The position numbers were made by a program, and so were the translations under genes. A stretch of 64,000 nt of DNA from Klebsiella planticola ATCC 33531 (lineage in GTDB: Bacteria > Pseudomonadota > Gammaproteobacteria > Enterobacterales > Enterobacteriaceae): assembly GCF_000735435.1 (NCBI RefSeq), contig NZ_JMPP01000041.1, positions 1 through 64,000 of the forward strand, in the 5' to 3' direction. The notes beneath the pieces were generated by a model. The model made no database searches, had not been told where the DNA came from, and worked only from the letters and a program-made list of their open reading frames with translations. Positions 43,851 to 53,244 of the stretch are shown one piece after another. The stretch's first letter is position 1; each line of letters starts with the position of its first letter.

Positions 43851-44051
43851 AGGTTCTGAGCTGGTTACTAAAGAGGAAGAAGAGGTCTCGATCTTAAAAC
43901 GATTGCTGGTGAAAATACAATCGTTTTGTGATCTGGATCTCACTATGGCATCTGGCGGCATTTATAAGCTAACGGATTCATTTTTATATAGATCGTGTAC
44001 ATGGCACGCTTTTATGTCATGTTGAAGAAAAGTAAAAAAAGGAAGAGTTGT

Positions 44052-44846
44052 ATGATGCAGGAAATTGATTTTTACCTGGTTGATGCCTTCAGCGATCGCA
44101 ATTTTGGCGGTAATGCTGCCGCGGTGTGCCCACTCACCGAATGGTTACCGGACGACACGCTGCTGAGTATGGCGCAGCAGCACAACCAGTCTGAGACCGC
44201 CTTTTTTGTCCGCACCGATGAGGGTTATGAGCTGCGTTGGTTCACCACGCTGCATGAGATTAATCTCTGCGGCCACGCCACGCTGGCCTCGGCGCACATT
44301 ATCTTTGAATATCTCGACCATCCTTCCACCACTGTGGTGTTCAGTACCCGTTTTGTGGGGGAACTGAGGGTCACGCGTAACGGCGACTGGCTGACGTTAG
44401 ACTTCCCGGCGTGGCAAACCACCCCGCTTATCGCGCCGCCGCCGGAGCTGCTTGCCGGGCTTGGTCTGGACAAGGCCGTTGAGATTCGCGAGGGGCGGGA
44501 TTACCTGGTGATCCTCGAAAATCGTCAGCAGGTGGAAGCCGTGCGGCCGAATATGTCGTTGCTTGAGCGCACGGGCAAAATGATCTGCGTCAGCGCCGCC
44601 GATGATGAATATGATTTCGTCAGCCGCTTTTTCTGTCCGGGCGAGGGGGTTGTTGAAGACCCGGTGACCGGCTCGGCGCACAGTATGCTGATCCCCTACT
44701 GGGGGGAAAAACTGGCTAAAACGACCATGCAGGCGCGACAGGTCTCCGCCCGCGGTGGCGATCTGCGCTGCCAGTGGCATGGCGATCGGGTGCTGATTGG
44801 CGGGCAGGCGACCACGTACATGACAGGCACCATTACGCTACGCTAA
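44052..44846 (+). CDS. PhzF-family isomerase, first of a tandem pair
   Basis: 264 residues from ATG 44052, after GGAAGAG. PhzF marks: VDAFSDRNFGGNAAAVC, HNQSETAFF with catalytic Glu, LRWFTTLHEINLCGHATLASAHI and DPVTGSAHSMLIPYW. The fold is that of diaminopimelate epimerase. Family members isomerise small acids. The next gene is a paralogue nine bases downstream. This gene sits between sotB and ldh; none of this block occurs at the E. coli locus. Confidence 0.88.
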   Translation: MMQEIDFYLVDAFSDRNFGGNAAAVCPLTEWLPDDTLLSMAQQHNQSETAFFVRTDEGYELRWFTTLHEINLCGHATLASAHIIFEYLDHPSTTVVFSTRFVGELRVTRNGDWLTLDFPAWQTTPLIAPPPELLAGLGLDKAVEIREGRDYLVILENRQQVEAVRPNMSLLERTGKMICVSAADDEYDFVSRFFCPGEGVVEDPVTGSAHSMLIPYWGEKLAKTTMQARQVSARGGDLRCQWHGDRVLIGGQATTYMTGTITLR

Positions 44847-44855
44847 GGAGATACG

Positions 44856-45644
44856 GTGAAAGAGATCCCCATGTATCTGGTTTCTGCGTTCAGTGAGCGG
44901 CCTTTTGCCGGTAACCCGGCGGCGGTCTGCCTGCTGGACGCGTGGCCGGCGGATGATATTTTGCTTAAAATGGCGCAGCAGCATAATCAGTCTGAAACCG
45001 CCTTCGTGGTGCGCGAGGGAGAGTCGTTCTCCCTACGTTGGTTCACCACCCGCAATGAAGTGAACCTCTGTGGTCACGCCACTCTCGCCAGCGCACACGT
45101 CATTTTTCATCATCTCGACTTCCCTCATGCGGCGATTCATTTTGCGACCGCCTCCGGTCGCCTGACCGTGAGCCGGGAAGGGGACTGGCTGACCCTGGAT
45201 TTCCCGGCCTGTGCCACGCAAGAGAGTACCCCGCCTGCGGCCCTGCTCGCCGGATTAGGCATTGAGCGGTACGTGAGCGCCCGTCGTGGCCGGGCATGGC
45301 TTATCGAGCTGGCCAGTCGCGAGGAGGTTGCCGCCGTGCGCCCGACTATCGCGGCAATGACGCCCGGTGAGCATAAGGTGACGATTACCGCACCCGGCGA
45401 TGGCGAGTATGACTTTGTCAGCCGTTTTTTCTCCCCGGGAGAAGCGGTCTGGGAGGATCCGGTCACCGGTTCGGCGCATACCATGCTGATCCCGTTCTGG
45501 AGCGCCAGGCTCGGGAAAAGCAAGATGCTGGCCCGGCAGATATCGCCACGCGGCGGCGATATTCGCTGTGAGCTGAAGGGCGATCGCGTGCTGATGGCCG
45601 GCCAGGCGGTGACCTGGCTGCAGGGGAGAATTTTGCTACGCTGA
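44856..45644 (+). CDS. PhzF-family isomerase, second of a tandem pair
   Basis: 262 residues, GTG start with AAGGAG upstream. It is clearly paralogous to the preceding protein: MAQQHNQSETAFVV, LRWFTTRNEVNLCGHATLASAH and EDPVTGSAHTMLIPFW recur in order at the same positions. The C-terminal halves differ more. The pair arose by tandem duplication; the two probably act on related substrates or form a heterodimer. Confidence 0.88.
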   Translation: MKEIPMYLVSAFSERPFAGNPAAVCLLDAWPADDILLKMAQQHNQSETAFVVREGESFSLRWFTTRNEVNLCGHATLASAHVIFHHLDFPHAAIHFATASGRLTVSREGDWLTLDFPACATQESTPPAALLAGLGIERYVSARRGRAWLIELASREEVAAVRPTIAAMTPGEHKVTITAPGDGEYDFVSRFFSPGEAVWEDPVTGSAHTMLIPFWSARLGKSKMLARQISPRGGDIRCELKGDRVLMAGQAVTWLQGRILLR

Positions 45645-45680
45645 ATCTATCCCGACCGCCGCTAGCCGTGAGAGCGGGAT

Positions 45681-45697
45681 GCCCGCGTAAAGCGGGC
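45681..45697. terminator. Terminator-like hairpin between PhzF2 and LDH-type genes
   Basis: GCCCGC and GCGGGC with loop GTAAA lie between the convergent genes. No T-run follows. Confidence 0.45.
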
Positions 45698-45718
45698 GTC
45701 AACGCAAGGGAAGCGGGT

Positions 45719-46663
45719 TTACGCGAGACGGGCGATATTGGCTTTAATCACCTCAACAGAGTGGCGGAATTGCGCCGCCTCATCCTCGGCTAATTGCAGT
45801 TCAATAATCTGCTGAACGCCGCTCTGCGCCAGGACCGCCGGTACGCCGACCGCGACATCATCCATACCGTATTCGCCGTCAAGAATGCACGAGATAGCCA
45901 GCGCACGATGGCTGCCGGTGAATATATTGCGACAGATCTCGGCGATGGTGCCGGCGACGCCGTACTCCGTGCATCCTTTCCCGGCGTAAATTTCAAAGCC
46001 AAGGGTGCGAACCTTCTCTGCGATCTGCTGGCGATCCAGTTGCTGACCGGTATGTTTCAGGTAAACATCGGCAATCGGGGAACCGTAAACCGACGAGTGC
46101 GACCAGACCGGAAACTGGGTATCGCCATGTTCGCCGAGAATAAAAGCGTCAATGCTCTGGGCGCCAATATCGAGTGCCTGGGCGAGCACCCGTCGCAAGC
46201 GGGTAGTATCCAGCCAGACGCCGGTGCCTATCACCTGGCTGCGCGGGAGTCCGGACAGCTTCCAGACCTGCCAGGTAATAATATCGCAGGGGTTGGTGGC
46301 CACCAGAAAGATACCGTTGAAGCCGTTGCCCATCATCGGTGGAACGATACTGTTCACGATTTTGGCCGTGGCGTTCAGCTCGTCAAGGCGGCTCTGGCCT
46401 TGTTTCAGCGCTCCGCCGGAAACGGTAATCACCGCGATATCGACATCGGCACACTCGCTGATGTCCCGCGTTGAAATGGTCATCATTCCCGGCATATAGG
46501 CGGCTGCATCGCTCAGATCCTGAGCATGCGCCTGTGCTCTGGTCGTATCGAGGTCCACAAGGATCAACTCCTCGCAGATCGTCTGGTTTAACAATGCGTA
46601 GGCCGCCGACGTGCCGACATTGCCGGCACCGATAATCATTACCTTGCGTGCTTTGGTATTCAT
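45719..46663 (-). CDS. NAD-dependent L-2-hydroxyacid dehydrogenase, LDH/MDH family
   Basis: 314 residues. NAD-binding GAGNVG is at 12-17; the loop SGGALKQGQSR ends in the substrate Arg92; the second Arg is at 155 (DTTRLRRVL); the catalytic His179 is in GEHGDTQFPVW. At the position where lactate dehydrogenases have Gln, six residues before the loop Arg, this protein has Leu86, and malate dehydrogenases have Arg there. A larger, uncharged 2-oxoacid substrate, as for L-2-hydroxyisocaproate dehydrogenases, is plausible. It is divergent from a GNAT gene. Confidence 0.82.
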   Translation of the reverse strand: MNTKARKVMIIGAGNVGTSAAYALLNQTICEELILVDLDTTRAQAHAQDLSDAAAYMPGMMTISTRDISECADVDIAVITVSGGALKQGQSRLDELNATAKIVNSIVPPMMGNGFNGIFLVATNPCDIITWQVWKLSGLPRSQVIGTGVWLDTTRLRRVLAQALDIGAQSIDAFILGEHGDTQFPVWSHSSVYGSPIADVYLKHTGQQLDRQQIAEKVRTLGFEIYAGKGCTEYGVAGTIAEICRNIFTGSHRALAISCILDGEYGMDDVAVGVPAVLAQSGVQQIIELQLAEDEAAQFRHSVEVIKANIARLA

Positions 46664-46806
46664 GGTTCATTCCCGATATCAAGCGTCATGGCATAAAATT
46701 ACTGCGGTTCAATCGCTTAGCGCAAGCGGCTGCGGGTTGTATAAGTTAAAACTATGAGAACAGGGGTATGCGCTGCGCTACAGTAGGCGAAAAAAGGAGC
46801 TCGCCT

Positions 46807-47289
46807 ATGTATACCATCGCCACGACAGCCATAACCGATCCGGATCTGACGGCGCTGATCGCCCGCCTGGATGCATATCAGGAATCCCTCTATCCGGCCG
46901 AGAGCAACCACCTCGTTGATTTGAGCCAGCTGGCGGTGGAGTCGGTGATTGTGCTGCTGATCCGCGATGCCCAACATCAGGCGGTCGGTTGCGGGGCGAT
47001 TGTGCTCGGCCACGATGGGGTTGGGGAAATGAAGCGGGTGTTTATCGACCCGGAGCATCGCGGGCAAAAGCTGGGCGAACGGCTGCTGGAGGCGCTGGAA
47101 ACGGAAGCGCTGCGCCGGGACTGCCATACCGTGCGGCTGGAGACCGGAATCTATCAGCAGGCGGCGGTCAGATTGTATACCCGCTGGGGTTATCAGACCC
47201 GCAGCGCCTTCGCACCGTATCAACCCGACCCGCTGAGCCTGTTTATGGAGAAACTGCTCGTTGCCGATCTTCGTTCAGCTGCGCTATAA
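46807..47289 (+). CDS. GNAT-family N-acetyltransferase
   Basis: 160 residues from ATG 46807, preceded by AGGAG. GNAT motif A is visible: [24 protein letters not shown], then the C-terminal [10 protein letters not shown]-like block ([16 protein letters not shown]). Substrate unknown. Its last 47 bases overlap the tail of ptrR in the opposite direction. Confidence 0.85.
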   Translation: MYTIATTAITDPDLTALIARLDAYQESLYPAESNHLVDLSQLAVESVIVLLIRDAQHQAVGCGAIVLGHDGVGEMKRVFIDPEHRGQKLGERLLEALETEALRRDCHTVRLETGIYQQAAVRLYTRWGYQTRSAFAPYQPDPLSLFMEKLLVADLRSAAL

Positions 47290-48121
47290 ACGCTTCCAGC
47301 TGACGGGTTTTCGCCCCGCGTCGCCAGACCAGCCAGGTCGTCAGCCAGCGCCACTCTTCGGCCAGCGGCCAGGCCGATACCTGATGGTGGCCGGGCATAC
47401 TCTCCAGCATACTGCGCGGGATCAGCGCCAGTCCGGCGCCGGCAATGACGCAGGCCAGCATCCCGTGATAGGACTCCATTTCATGGATCCGCCCTGGCGT
47501 TGCCCGGTCGGCGTGGAACCAGCTTTCAAAATGGCGGCGATAGGAACAGTTGGCGCGAAAGGCGTAGACGTTGCTGCCGTTCACCTCGCTGGCGCGGGTA
47601 ATCGGCGGATGGCCGAAGGGCGCCACAATCATCATCTCTTCCGGAAAGACCGGTAACCCCTCAAGGCCTGGATGGACCAGCGGCCCGTCGACAAATGCGG
47701 CGCTTAAGGTGCCTTCCAGTACGCCATCAATCATCGTCCCGGACGGGCCGGTAGAGAGCGCGAGATGGATTTTCGGATAGCGCTGGTTATAAAGCGCCAG
47801 CGTCGATGGAATGCGAACCGCGGCGGTACTCTCCAGCGAACCCAGCGAAAACAGCCCCTGCGGCTCATCTCCGGCGACCACCATTCGGGCTTCATCGACC
47901 AGCGCGAGGATCTGCTGGCTGTAGCGCAAAAAGCTGTGTCCCGCCGGCGAAAGGCGCAGGCGCTGGTTCTCACGAATAAACAGCTCGACGCCGAGGTCGG
48001 CCTCCAGCTGGCGAATACGGGTCGTCAGGTTTGACGGGACGCGGTGCACCTTCTGCGCGGCCTGGGTAATGCTGCCGGTGCTGGCGACGGCGTTGAACAT
48101 CTCAAGCTGGGTCAGGTCCAT
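47243..48121 (-). CDS. ptrR: PtrR (YneJ), LysR-family regulator of sad
   Basis: 292 residues, close to E. coli YneJ/Ptr[61 protein letters not shown] and [17 protein letters not shown]. PtrR controls putrescine/GABA-related nitrogen use through sad and glsB in E. coli. It is divergent from sad with a 118-base gap holding a dyad. It is transcribed against the GNAT gene, with overlapping 3' ends. Confidence 0.92.
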   Translation of the reverse strand: MDLTQLEMFNAVASTGSITQAAQKVHRVPSNLTTRIRQLEADLGVELFIRENQRLRLSPAGHSFLRYSQQILALVDEARMVVAGDEPQGLFSLGSLESTAAVRIPSTLALYNQRYPKIHLALSTGPSGTMIDGVLEGTLSAAFVDGPLVHPGLEGLPVFPEEMMIVAPFGHPPITRASEVNGSNVYAFRANCSYRRHFESWFHADRATPGRIHEMESYHGMLACVIAGAGLALIPRSMLESMPGHHQVSAWPLAEEWRWLTTWLVWRRGAKTRQLEAFIAQLNEDRQRAVSP

Positions 48122-48157
48122 AGTGTTCTTCTTTTGTGAATAGGTTGCTTAATATTA

Positions 48158-48172
48158 TTCATTTTCAATGAA
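48158..48172 (+). promoter_or_regulatory. Candidate PtrR operator upstream of sad
   Basis: TTCATT and AATGAA form a perfect 6-bp dyad with a 3-base centre between ptrR and sad, within the 118-base divergent gap. It stands 36 bases from the ptrR start and 67 from the sad start. Confidence 0.45.
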
Positions 48173-48239
48173 AGGAAGGGTAAGCCAGAATGAGGTCAAT
48201 TCGCAATCAACATTGGTCATCAACAGAGAGAGCATAACG

Positions 48240-49625
48240 ATGAATTTATCTGCAACTCACGCGGTTTCCGTCAACCCGGCCACGGGAGAAAGGGTATCGT
48301 CTCTGCCCTGGGCGAGCGAACAAGAGGTGGATTCGGCGATTGCGCTTGCTGAGCAGGGTTATCGTCAGTGGCGTACCGTCAGTCTTGAACAGCGCGCCGA
48401 TGCTCTGCGTAAAGTCGGTAACGCGCTGCGCGCCCGCGCCGAAGAGATGGCGCAAATGATCAGCCTTGAGATGGGCAAACCGATTGCCCAGGCGCGTGGT
48501 GAAGTGACGAAATCCGCGAATCTCTGCGACTGGTATGCGGAACACGGCCCGGCCATGCTGGCGACCGAAGCCACCCAGGTGGAAAATAACAATGCGGTGA
48601 TTGAGTACCGTCCGCTGGGCGCGATTCTCGCCATTATGCCGTGGAACTTCCCGCTGTGGCAGGTTCTGCGCGGCGCGGTGCCGATTCTGCTGGCGGGGAA
48701 TAGCTATCTGTTGAAACATGCGCCGAACGTGATGGGCAGCGCGGCGTTGATTGGCGAGATCTTCAATCAGGCAGGGCTGCCGGCTGGCGTATTTGGCTGG
48801 GTTAACGCGACGAATGATGGTGTTTCCCGGATGATCGACGATTCGCGTATTGCCGCGGTGACGGTAACCGGCAGCGTGCGCGCCGGCAAGGCGATTGGCG
48901 CCCAGGCCGGCGCGGCGTTGAAGAAATGCGTTCTTGAACTGGGCGGTTCCGATCCGTTTATCGTCCTGAATGATGCCGACCTCGATGAAGCGGTAAAAGC
49001 CGCGGTGATTGGCCGCTATCAAAATACCGGGCAGGTTTGCGCCGCCGCGAAGCGCTTTATCGTTGAGGCCGGGATTGCCGAGGCCTTCAGCAAAAAATTT
49101 GTTGCCGCGGTTGAAGCGCTGAAGATGGGCGATCCGCGTGATGAGGCCAATTACCTCGGGCCGATGGCGCGTTTCGATCTGCGTGATGAGCTGCATCAAC
49201 AGGTGACGGCGACGCTGGCTGAAGGGGCGACCCTGCTGCTCGGGGCGGAGAAAATCGCCGGGCCGGGCAACTACTATGCGCCAACGGTACTGGGCAACGT
49301 GACCCCGGAGATGACCGGATTCCGCCAGGAGCTGTTTGGCCCGGTGGCGACTATTACCGTGGCGCGAGACGCAGCCCATGCGCTGACGCTGGCCAATGAC
49401 AGCGAATTCGGTCTGTCGGCGACCGTGTTTACCGCCAGCGTCGATGAAGCCGGGCGTTTTTCTCGCGAGCTGGAGTGCGGTGGCGTCTTTATCAACGGTT
49501 ACAGCGCCAGCGATGCGCGCGTGGCGTTTGGCGGGGTGAAGAAGAGCGGCTTTGGTCGCGAGCTGTCCCACTTTGGCCTGCATGAGTTCTGTAACGTCCA
49601 GACCGTATGGAAAGACCGTCGCTAA
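48240..49625 (+). CDS. sad: Sad, NAD(P)-dependent succinate semialdehyde dehydrogenase
   Basis: 461 residues from ATG 48240. It matches E. coli Sad (YneI) strongly: AVIEYRPLGAILAIMPWNFP, CVLELGGSDPFIVLNDADL with Glu233, QNTGQVCAAAKRFIVE with nucleophile Cys267, and the end SHFGLHEFCNVQTVWKDR. It oxidises succinate semialdehyde to succinate at the end of GABA and putrescine breakdown. It is followed by glsB 79 bases later. Confidence 0.96.
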   Translation: MNLSATHAVSVNPATGERVSSLPWASEQEVDSAIALAEQGYRQWRTVSLEQRADALRKVGNALRARAEEMAQMISLEMGKPIAQARGEVTKSANLCDWYAEHGPAMLATEATQVENNNAVIEYRPLGAILAIMPWNFPLWQVLRGAVPILLAGNSYLLKHAPNVMGSAALIGEIFNQAGLPAGVFGWVNATNDGVSRMIDDSRIAAVTVTGSVRAGKAIGAQAGAALKKCVLELGGSDPFIVLNDADLDEAVKAAVIGRYQNTGQVCAAAKRFIVEAGIAEAFSKKFVAAVEALKMGDPRDEANYLGPMARFDLRDELHQQVTATLAEGATLLLGAEKIAGPGNYYAPTVLGNVTPEMTGFRQELFGPVATITVARDAAHALTLANDSEFGLSATVFTASVDEAGRFSRELECGGVFINGYSASDARVAFGGVKKSGFGRELSHFGLHEFCNVQTVWKDRR

Positions 49626-49637
49626 CGGAAGTCGCAC

Positions 49638-49667
49638 CTGACGATCGTCGCCGTGCTCTGCTATACT
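49638..49667 (+). promoter_or_regulatory. Promoter for glsB
   Basis: CTGACG at 49638-49643 and the extended -10 TG-C-TATACT (TATACT at 49662-49667) are 18 bases apart. It lies between sad and glsB, so glsB need not rely on read-through. Confidence 0.55.
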
Positions 49668-49704
49668 CGCAGCCCGAATTTTGACGGCGGGCAAGGAGCC
49701 GGGT

Positions 49705-50631
49705 GTGGCGACGGTCATCAATAATGCAATGCTGGAGACGATTCTGGCAGAAATCAGGCCGCTGATTGGGCGTGGCAAAGTGGCGGATTATATTCCGGCG
49801 CTGGCAAGCGTAAGCGGCAATAAGCTTGGCGTGGCGATTTGTACGGTGGAGGGTCAACACTATTCTGCCGGCGATGCCCACGAACGTTTTTCTATTCAGT
49901 CCATCTCTAAAGTGCTGAGCCTGGTGGTGGCGATGAACCACTATCAGGAGGATGAAATCTGGCAACGGGTGGGGAAAGATCCTTCCGGACAGCCGTTCAA
50001 TTCGTTATTACAGCTGGAAATCGAGCAGGGCAAACCGCGCAACCCCTTTATTAATGCCGGCGCGTTGGTGGTCTGCGATATGTTGCAAAGCCGGCTGAGC
50101 GCGCCGCGGCAGAGAATGCTGGAAATCGTGCGTCGTCTGAGTGGGGTGACGGATATCGCGTATGATCCGCTGGTGGCGCGTTCGGAGTTCGAACATTCGG
50201 CACGCAATGCCGCGATCGCATGGCTGATGAAATCGTTCGGCAACTTCCATAATGATGTCGCGACGGTTCTGCAAAACTATTTTCACTACTGCTCGCTGGA
50301 AATGAGCTGTGTCGAACTGGCGCGCACGTTTCTGTTTCTCGCCGATCGCGGGGTGGCTCCGCATCTGGATACCCCGGTGATTGCCCCGATCCAGTCGCGG
50401 CAGGTGAATGCCTTAATGATGACCAGCGGGATGTATCAGAACGCCGGCGAGTTTGCTTGGCGCGTCGGACTGCCGGCAAAATCTGGCGTAGGCGGTGGTA
50501 TTGTCGCTATTGTCCCGCAGGAGATGGCTATCGCGGTGTGGAGTCCGGAGCTGGATGCGGCCGGTAACTCGCTGGCGGGAACCGCGGTACTGGAAAAACT
50601 CACCCAACGCCTGGGAAGGTCGGTATTCTGA
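49705..50631 (+). CDS. glsB: GlsB, glutaminase
   Basis: 308 residues from GTG 49705, which has AAGGAG six bases upstream and gives the same length as the E. coli enzyme. The serine beta-lactamase-like catalytic pair is Ser66 and Lys69 in SIQSISK. Other blocks: [40 protein letters not shown] and [24 protein letters not shown]. It hydrolyses glutamine to glutamate and ammonia. The stop overlaps the yneG start. Confidence 0.96.
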   Translation: MATVINNAMLETILAEIRPLIGRGKVADYIPALASVSGNKLGVAICTVEGQHYSAGDAHERFSIQSISKVLSLVVAMNHYQEDEIWQRVGKDPSGQPFNSLLQLEIEQGKPRNPFINAGALVVCDMLQSRLSAPRQRMLEIVRRLSGVTDIAYDPLVARSEFEHSARNAAIAWLMKSFGNFHNDVATVLQNYFHYCSLEMSCVELARTFLFLADRGVAPHLDTPVIAPIQSRQVNALMMTSGMYQNAGEFAWRVGLPAKSGVGGGIVAIVPQEMAIAVWSPELDAAGNSLAGTAVLEKLTQRLGRSVF

Positions 50632-50999
50632 TGGTGAACATGGATTATTTATTTGCCCGTCTCCAGCGTTCGACCTTTCGTTCCCGCTTTCATCTTGGCA
50701 GTAAAGAGCGGCAGTATTGTGTCGATAAAGGGCCGGAGACCATCGACCAGCACGCGGCGGATTTTATTGCCCGCCGTCTGGCGCCGGCGCATATTGCGAA
50801 TGACGGTAAACAGACGCCGATGCGCGGGCATCCGGTGTTTATCGCCCAGCATGCCACCGCCACCTGCTGTCGTGGCTGTCTGGCGAAGTGGCATGATATT
50901 CCCGCCGGTCGCGAACTGACAGACCGCGAGCAGCACTATGTGGTGCAGGTTATCCATCGCTGGCTGGTTATCCAGATGAATTTATCCGGCCCTCAATAA
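50631..50999 (+). CDS. yneG: YneG, DUF4186 protein
   Basis: 122 residues, a small conserved protein with the pattern RLQRSTFRSRFHLG, TPMRGHPVFIAQHATATCCRGCLAKWH and a C-terminal VQVIHRWL. The CCRGC cysteines and histidines may hold a metal. Function unknown. Start ATG 50631 shares its first base with the glsB stop; ATG 50640 is possible. Confidence 0.88.
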   Translation: MVNMDYLFARLQRSTFRSRFHLGSKERQYCVDKGPETIDQHAADFIARRLAPAHIANDGKQTPMRGHPVFIAQHATATCCRGCLAKWHDIPAGRELTDREQHYVVQVIHRWLVIQMNLSGPQ

Positions 51000-51111
51000 T
51001 GCGCATTTATCCGTCATGGGTATGCTGGATAAATATTCTCATGTTATGATAATCCGCTAACTAATTATTAACATAATAATTGCCTGAAACAATTAGACGG
51101 ATAATCACTGA

Positions 51112-52533
51112 ATGTCTTCACTGTCGATTCGGTTATTCACGCTGTTTCGTGAGGAACATCCCGTGCGTGACGCGCTGGTGTTATTCACCATAACGTTGTT
51201 GCTCCATTTTTTCGGTGCCATGCTGCGTCTGGTCCAGGAACTGTCCTTTTTCTGGCCGCTGAATGCCGTGATGGTCGGGATCTTCGCCCGCTATGTCTGG
51301 CTCAATCGTAGCTATTTTTATGCCACCTGTTTTGTGGCGATGATGGTCTACGACGGCCTGACCTCACGCTGGGGGATGGGCTTTGCCTCGCTGCTGATTA
51401 ATTTCTCGAATATTGTCTTTATCGTCAGCCTGGCGCAGCTGCTGCTGTGGGATAAGCGACGGACTGATTCCATGCCGGGCCCGATCAATGTGCTGAATTT
51501 GTTCTGTTACTGCCTGCTGGCGGCTTTCCTGAGCGCCGCCGTGGGGACGCTTGGCTCGATGGATGTAGAGCGGGAGACATTTATCTCTCTGCTGGCCGAT
51601 TGGTTTAGCGAACAGTTCTCGACGGCGGTGCTGATCCTGCCGTTTATCCTAACGGTGACGATCCCTTCGACGTTAAGCGGCTTCCGCTGGAGTCAGCTGC
51701 TACCGGTCATGGTGCTGGTGCTGTCCATTATTCTTGGCGTCGCCGTAGGGGGCGCCGAAAGTATCACCTTCCCGCTGCCTGCGCTGATCTGGTGTGCGAT
51801 TCGTTATCCGCTGCCGTTGACCTGTCTGCTGACTTTCCTCACCGGAATCGGTGAGATCCTGCTGGTCGCGAACGCATTAATTCATCTCTCTCCCGATGCG
51901 CATCTGCAGCCATGGCAGCTGTTCTCGACCCGCCTTGGCATTGCGGCGATGTTAATCAGCCCGGTGATTGTTGCCTCCAGCGTTGACGCGATTAATAACC
52001 TGGTGAAACAGCTGGCGCTGCGGGCTGATTTTGATTTCCAGACGCGGGTTTACTCGCGTTCCGGTCTGAGCGAGGCGCTGAAGCGTCAACCGCAATCAGC
52101 AACGCAGCAGCTTACCGTGATGTTGCTGGATATCGATGGCTTTAAGCGAGTGAATGATAGCTGGGGCCACGAGTGCGGAGATTGCGTGCTGGCTCAGTTC
52201 GCCCAACGGGTGCGGGATCTGGTGGGCGAGCAGGGGCTGGTGGCGCGCATTGGCGGGGAGGAGTTTGCTGTCGCCATGTTGAGCGCAACGCCGCAGGAGG
52301 GTCAGCTGCTGGCTGAGAAAATTCGCCAGGGCGTGGCGGCGCAAACCTTTGTCTGGGGGCCGCACAAGATCAAACTGACCCTCAGTATGGGGCTGGAGTG
52401 TCGTCCGGTCGGCGGCGGACGGATCACCGAGCTGTTTAATCAACTGCTGATGGCTGCCGATGACTATCTTATTAATGCGAAGCAAGCCGGACGCAATCGG
52501 ATTTGCACCCCGACGCTGGCGGAGAATCAGTAA
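51112..52533 (+). CDS. dgcF: DgcF, membrane-bound diguanylate cyclase (MASE1-GGDEF)
   Basis: 473 residues. Residues about 20-310 hold a hydrophobic MASE1-type sensor with about eight helices. The GGDEF domain follows with active-site GGEEF at 381-385 and the usual LLDIDGFKRVNDSWGHECGD block. The inhibitory I-site is missing: GEQG stands where RxxD is expected five residues before GGEEF. The protein makes cyclic di-GMP and would lack that product inhibition. In K-12 the homologue yneF is shorter; here it is full-length. Confidence 0.92.
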   Translation: MSSLSIRLFTLFREEHPVRDALVLFTITLLLHFFGAMLRLVQELSFFWPLNAVMVGIFARYVWLNRSYFYATCFVAMMVYDGLTSRWGMGFASLLINFSNIVFIVSLAQLLLWDKRRTDSMPGPINVLNLFCYCLLAAFLSAAVGTLGSMDVERETFISLLADWFSEQFSTAVLILPFILTVTIPSTLSGFRWSQLLPVMVLVLSIILGVAVGGAESITFPLPALIWCAIRYPLPLTCLLTFLTGIGEILLVANALIHLSPDAHLQPWQLFSTRLGIAAMLISPVIVASSVDAINNLVKQLALRADFDFQTRVYSRSGLSEALKRQPQSATQQLTVMLLDIDGFKRVNDSWGHECGDCVLAQFAQRVRDLVGEQGLVARIGGEEFAVAMLSATPQEGQLLAEKIRQGVAAQTFVWGPHKIKLTLSMGLECRPVGGGRITELFNQLLMAADDYLINAKQAGRNRICTPTLAENQ

Positions 52534-52614
52534 TAAGAAAACGGAATGACAATTCCGCTTGTGTTAAATATAAGTTAAAAACATAGTGATGTGGTCAATT
52601 TCATGGAGTGACCA

Positions 52615-53139
52615 ATGACCACATCCTTTTCTCTTCGTACGCTTTCGCGTGCTGATATTCTCGAAAACCTTTCCCCACTGAGCGATATTTTGGCCGATTG
52701 CGTTAACAGCGGCGCCTCCGTCAGCTTTATGCTGCCTTTTTCGTTGCAAACGGCGCGAACGTTCTGGCTGCGCATCGCCGAAAGCGTGGCGGCCGGGGAG
52801 CGCCTCGTGCTGGTGGCCGAACAGGCCGGGCAGATTGTCGGCACGGTACAATTAGTCATCGATCAACCGGAAAACCAGCCTCATCGCGCCGACGTGGCAA
52901 AACTTTTGGTTCACCAAAATGCGCGACGGCAGGGGCTGGCTAATGCGCTGATGAACTACCTGGAGCAGCTTGCCCGCGAGCAGGGCAAGTCGGTACTGGT
53001 GCTTGATACGGCCACCGGCAGTGGCGCGGAACGCTTCTATGTCCAGTGCGGCTGGGAAAAAGCCGGGGAAATTCCGCGTTATGCCTTAATGCCGGACGGA
53101 GCGATGACGGCGACCTCACTGTTCTATAAGATCCTGTAA
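52615..53139 (+). CDS. GNAT-family N-acetyltransferase
   Basis: 174 residues, start ATG 52615 after GGAG. Motif A is KLLVHQNARRQGLANALMNYLE, followed by LVLDTATGSGAERFYVQCGWE. The AERFY block suggests an amino-acid or antibiotic-type acceptor, but the substrate is unknown. It stands alone between dgcF and uxaB, absent at this place in E. coli K-12. Confidence 0.85.
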   Translation: MTTSFSLRTLSRADILENLSPLSDILADCVNSGASVSFMLPFSLQTARTFWLRIAESVAAGERLVLVAEQAGQIVGTVQLVIDQPENQPHRADVAKLLVHQNARRQGLANALMNYLEQLAREQGKSVLVLDTATGSGAERFYVQCGWEKAGEIPRYALMPDGAMTATSLFYKIL

Positions 53140-53190
53140 TAACAGAGTCAGGTTTGATCAAAACACGGTTTTACTCTTAGAAAAGCTGTT

Positions 53191-53208
53191 AAGTTATTAC
53201 ACCAATTA
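53191..53208 (+). promoter_or_regulatory. Candidate ExuR/UxuR operator upstream of uxaB
   Basis: AAGTTATTACACCAATTA matches 13 of 18 positions of the AAATTGGTATACCAATTT-type hexuronate operator. It lies 37 bases before the uxaB start. Confidence 0.45.
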
Positions 53209-53244
53209 CTCAGGTTGTATGACCACTCTACGAGGGAACCTATT

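Noticed and set aside
43927-43944. CRP-like site TGTGA...TCACT between sotB and the PhzF genes
   Set aside because: The arms are eight bases apart instead of six.
48246-49778. Open frame of 510 codons on the minus strand opposite sad
   Set aside because: It mirrors the codon pattern of sad, has a basic low-complexity composition rich in Arg and His, and no known domain; sad is beyond doubt.
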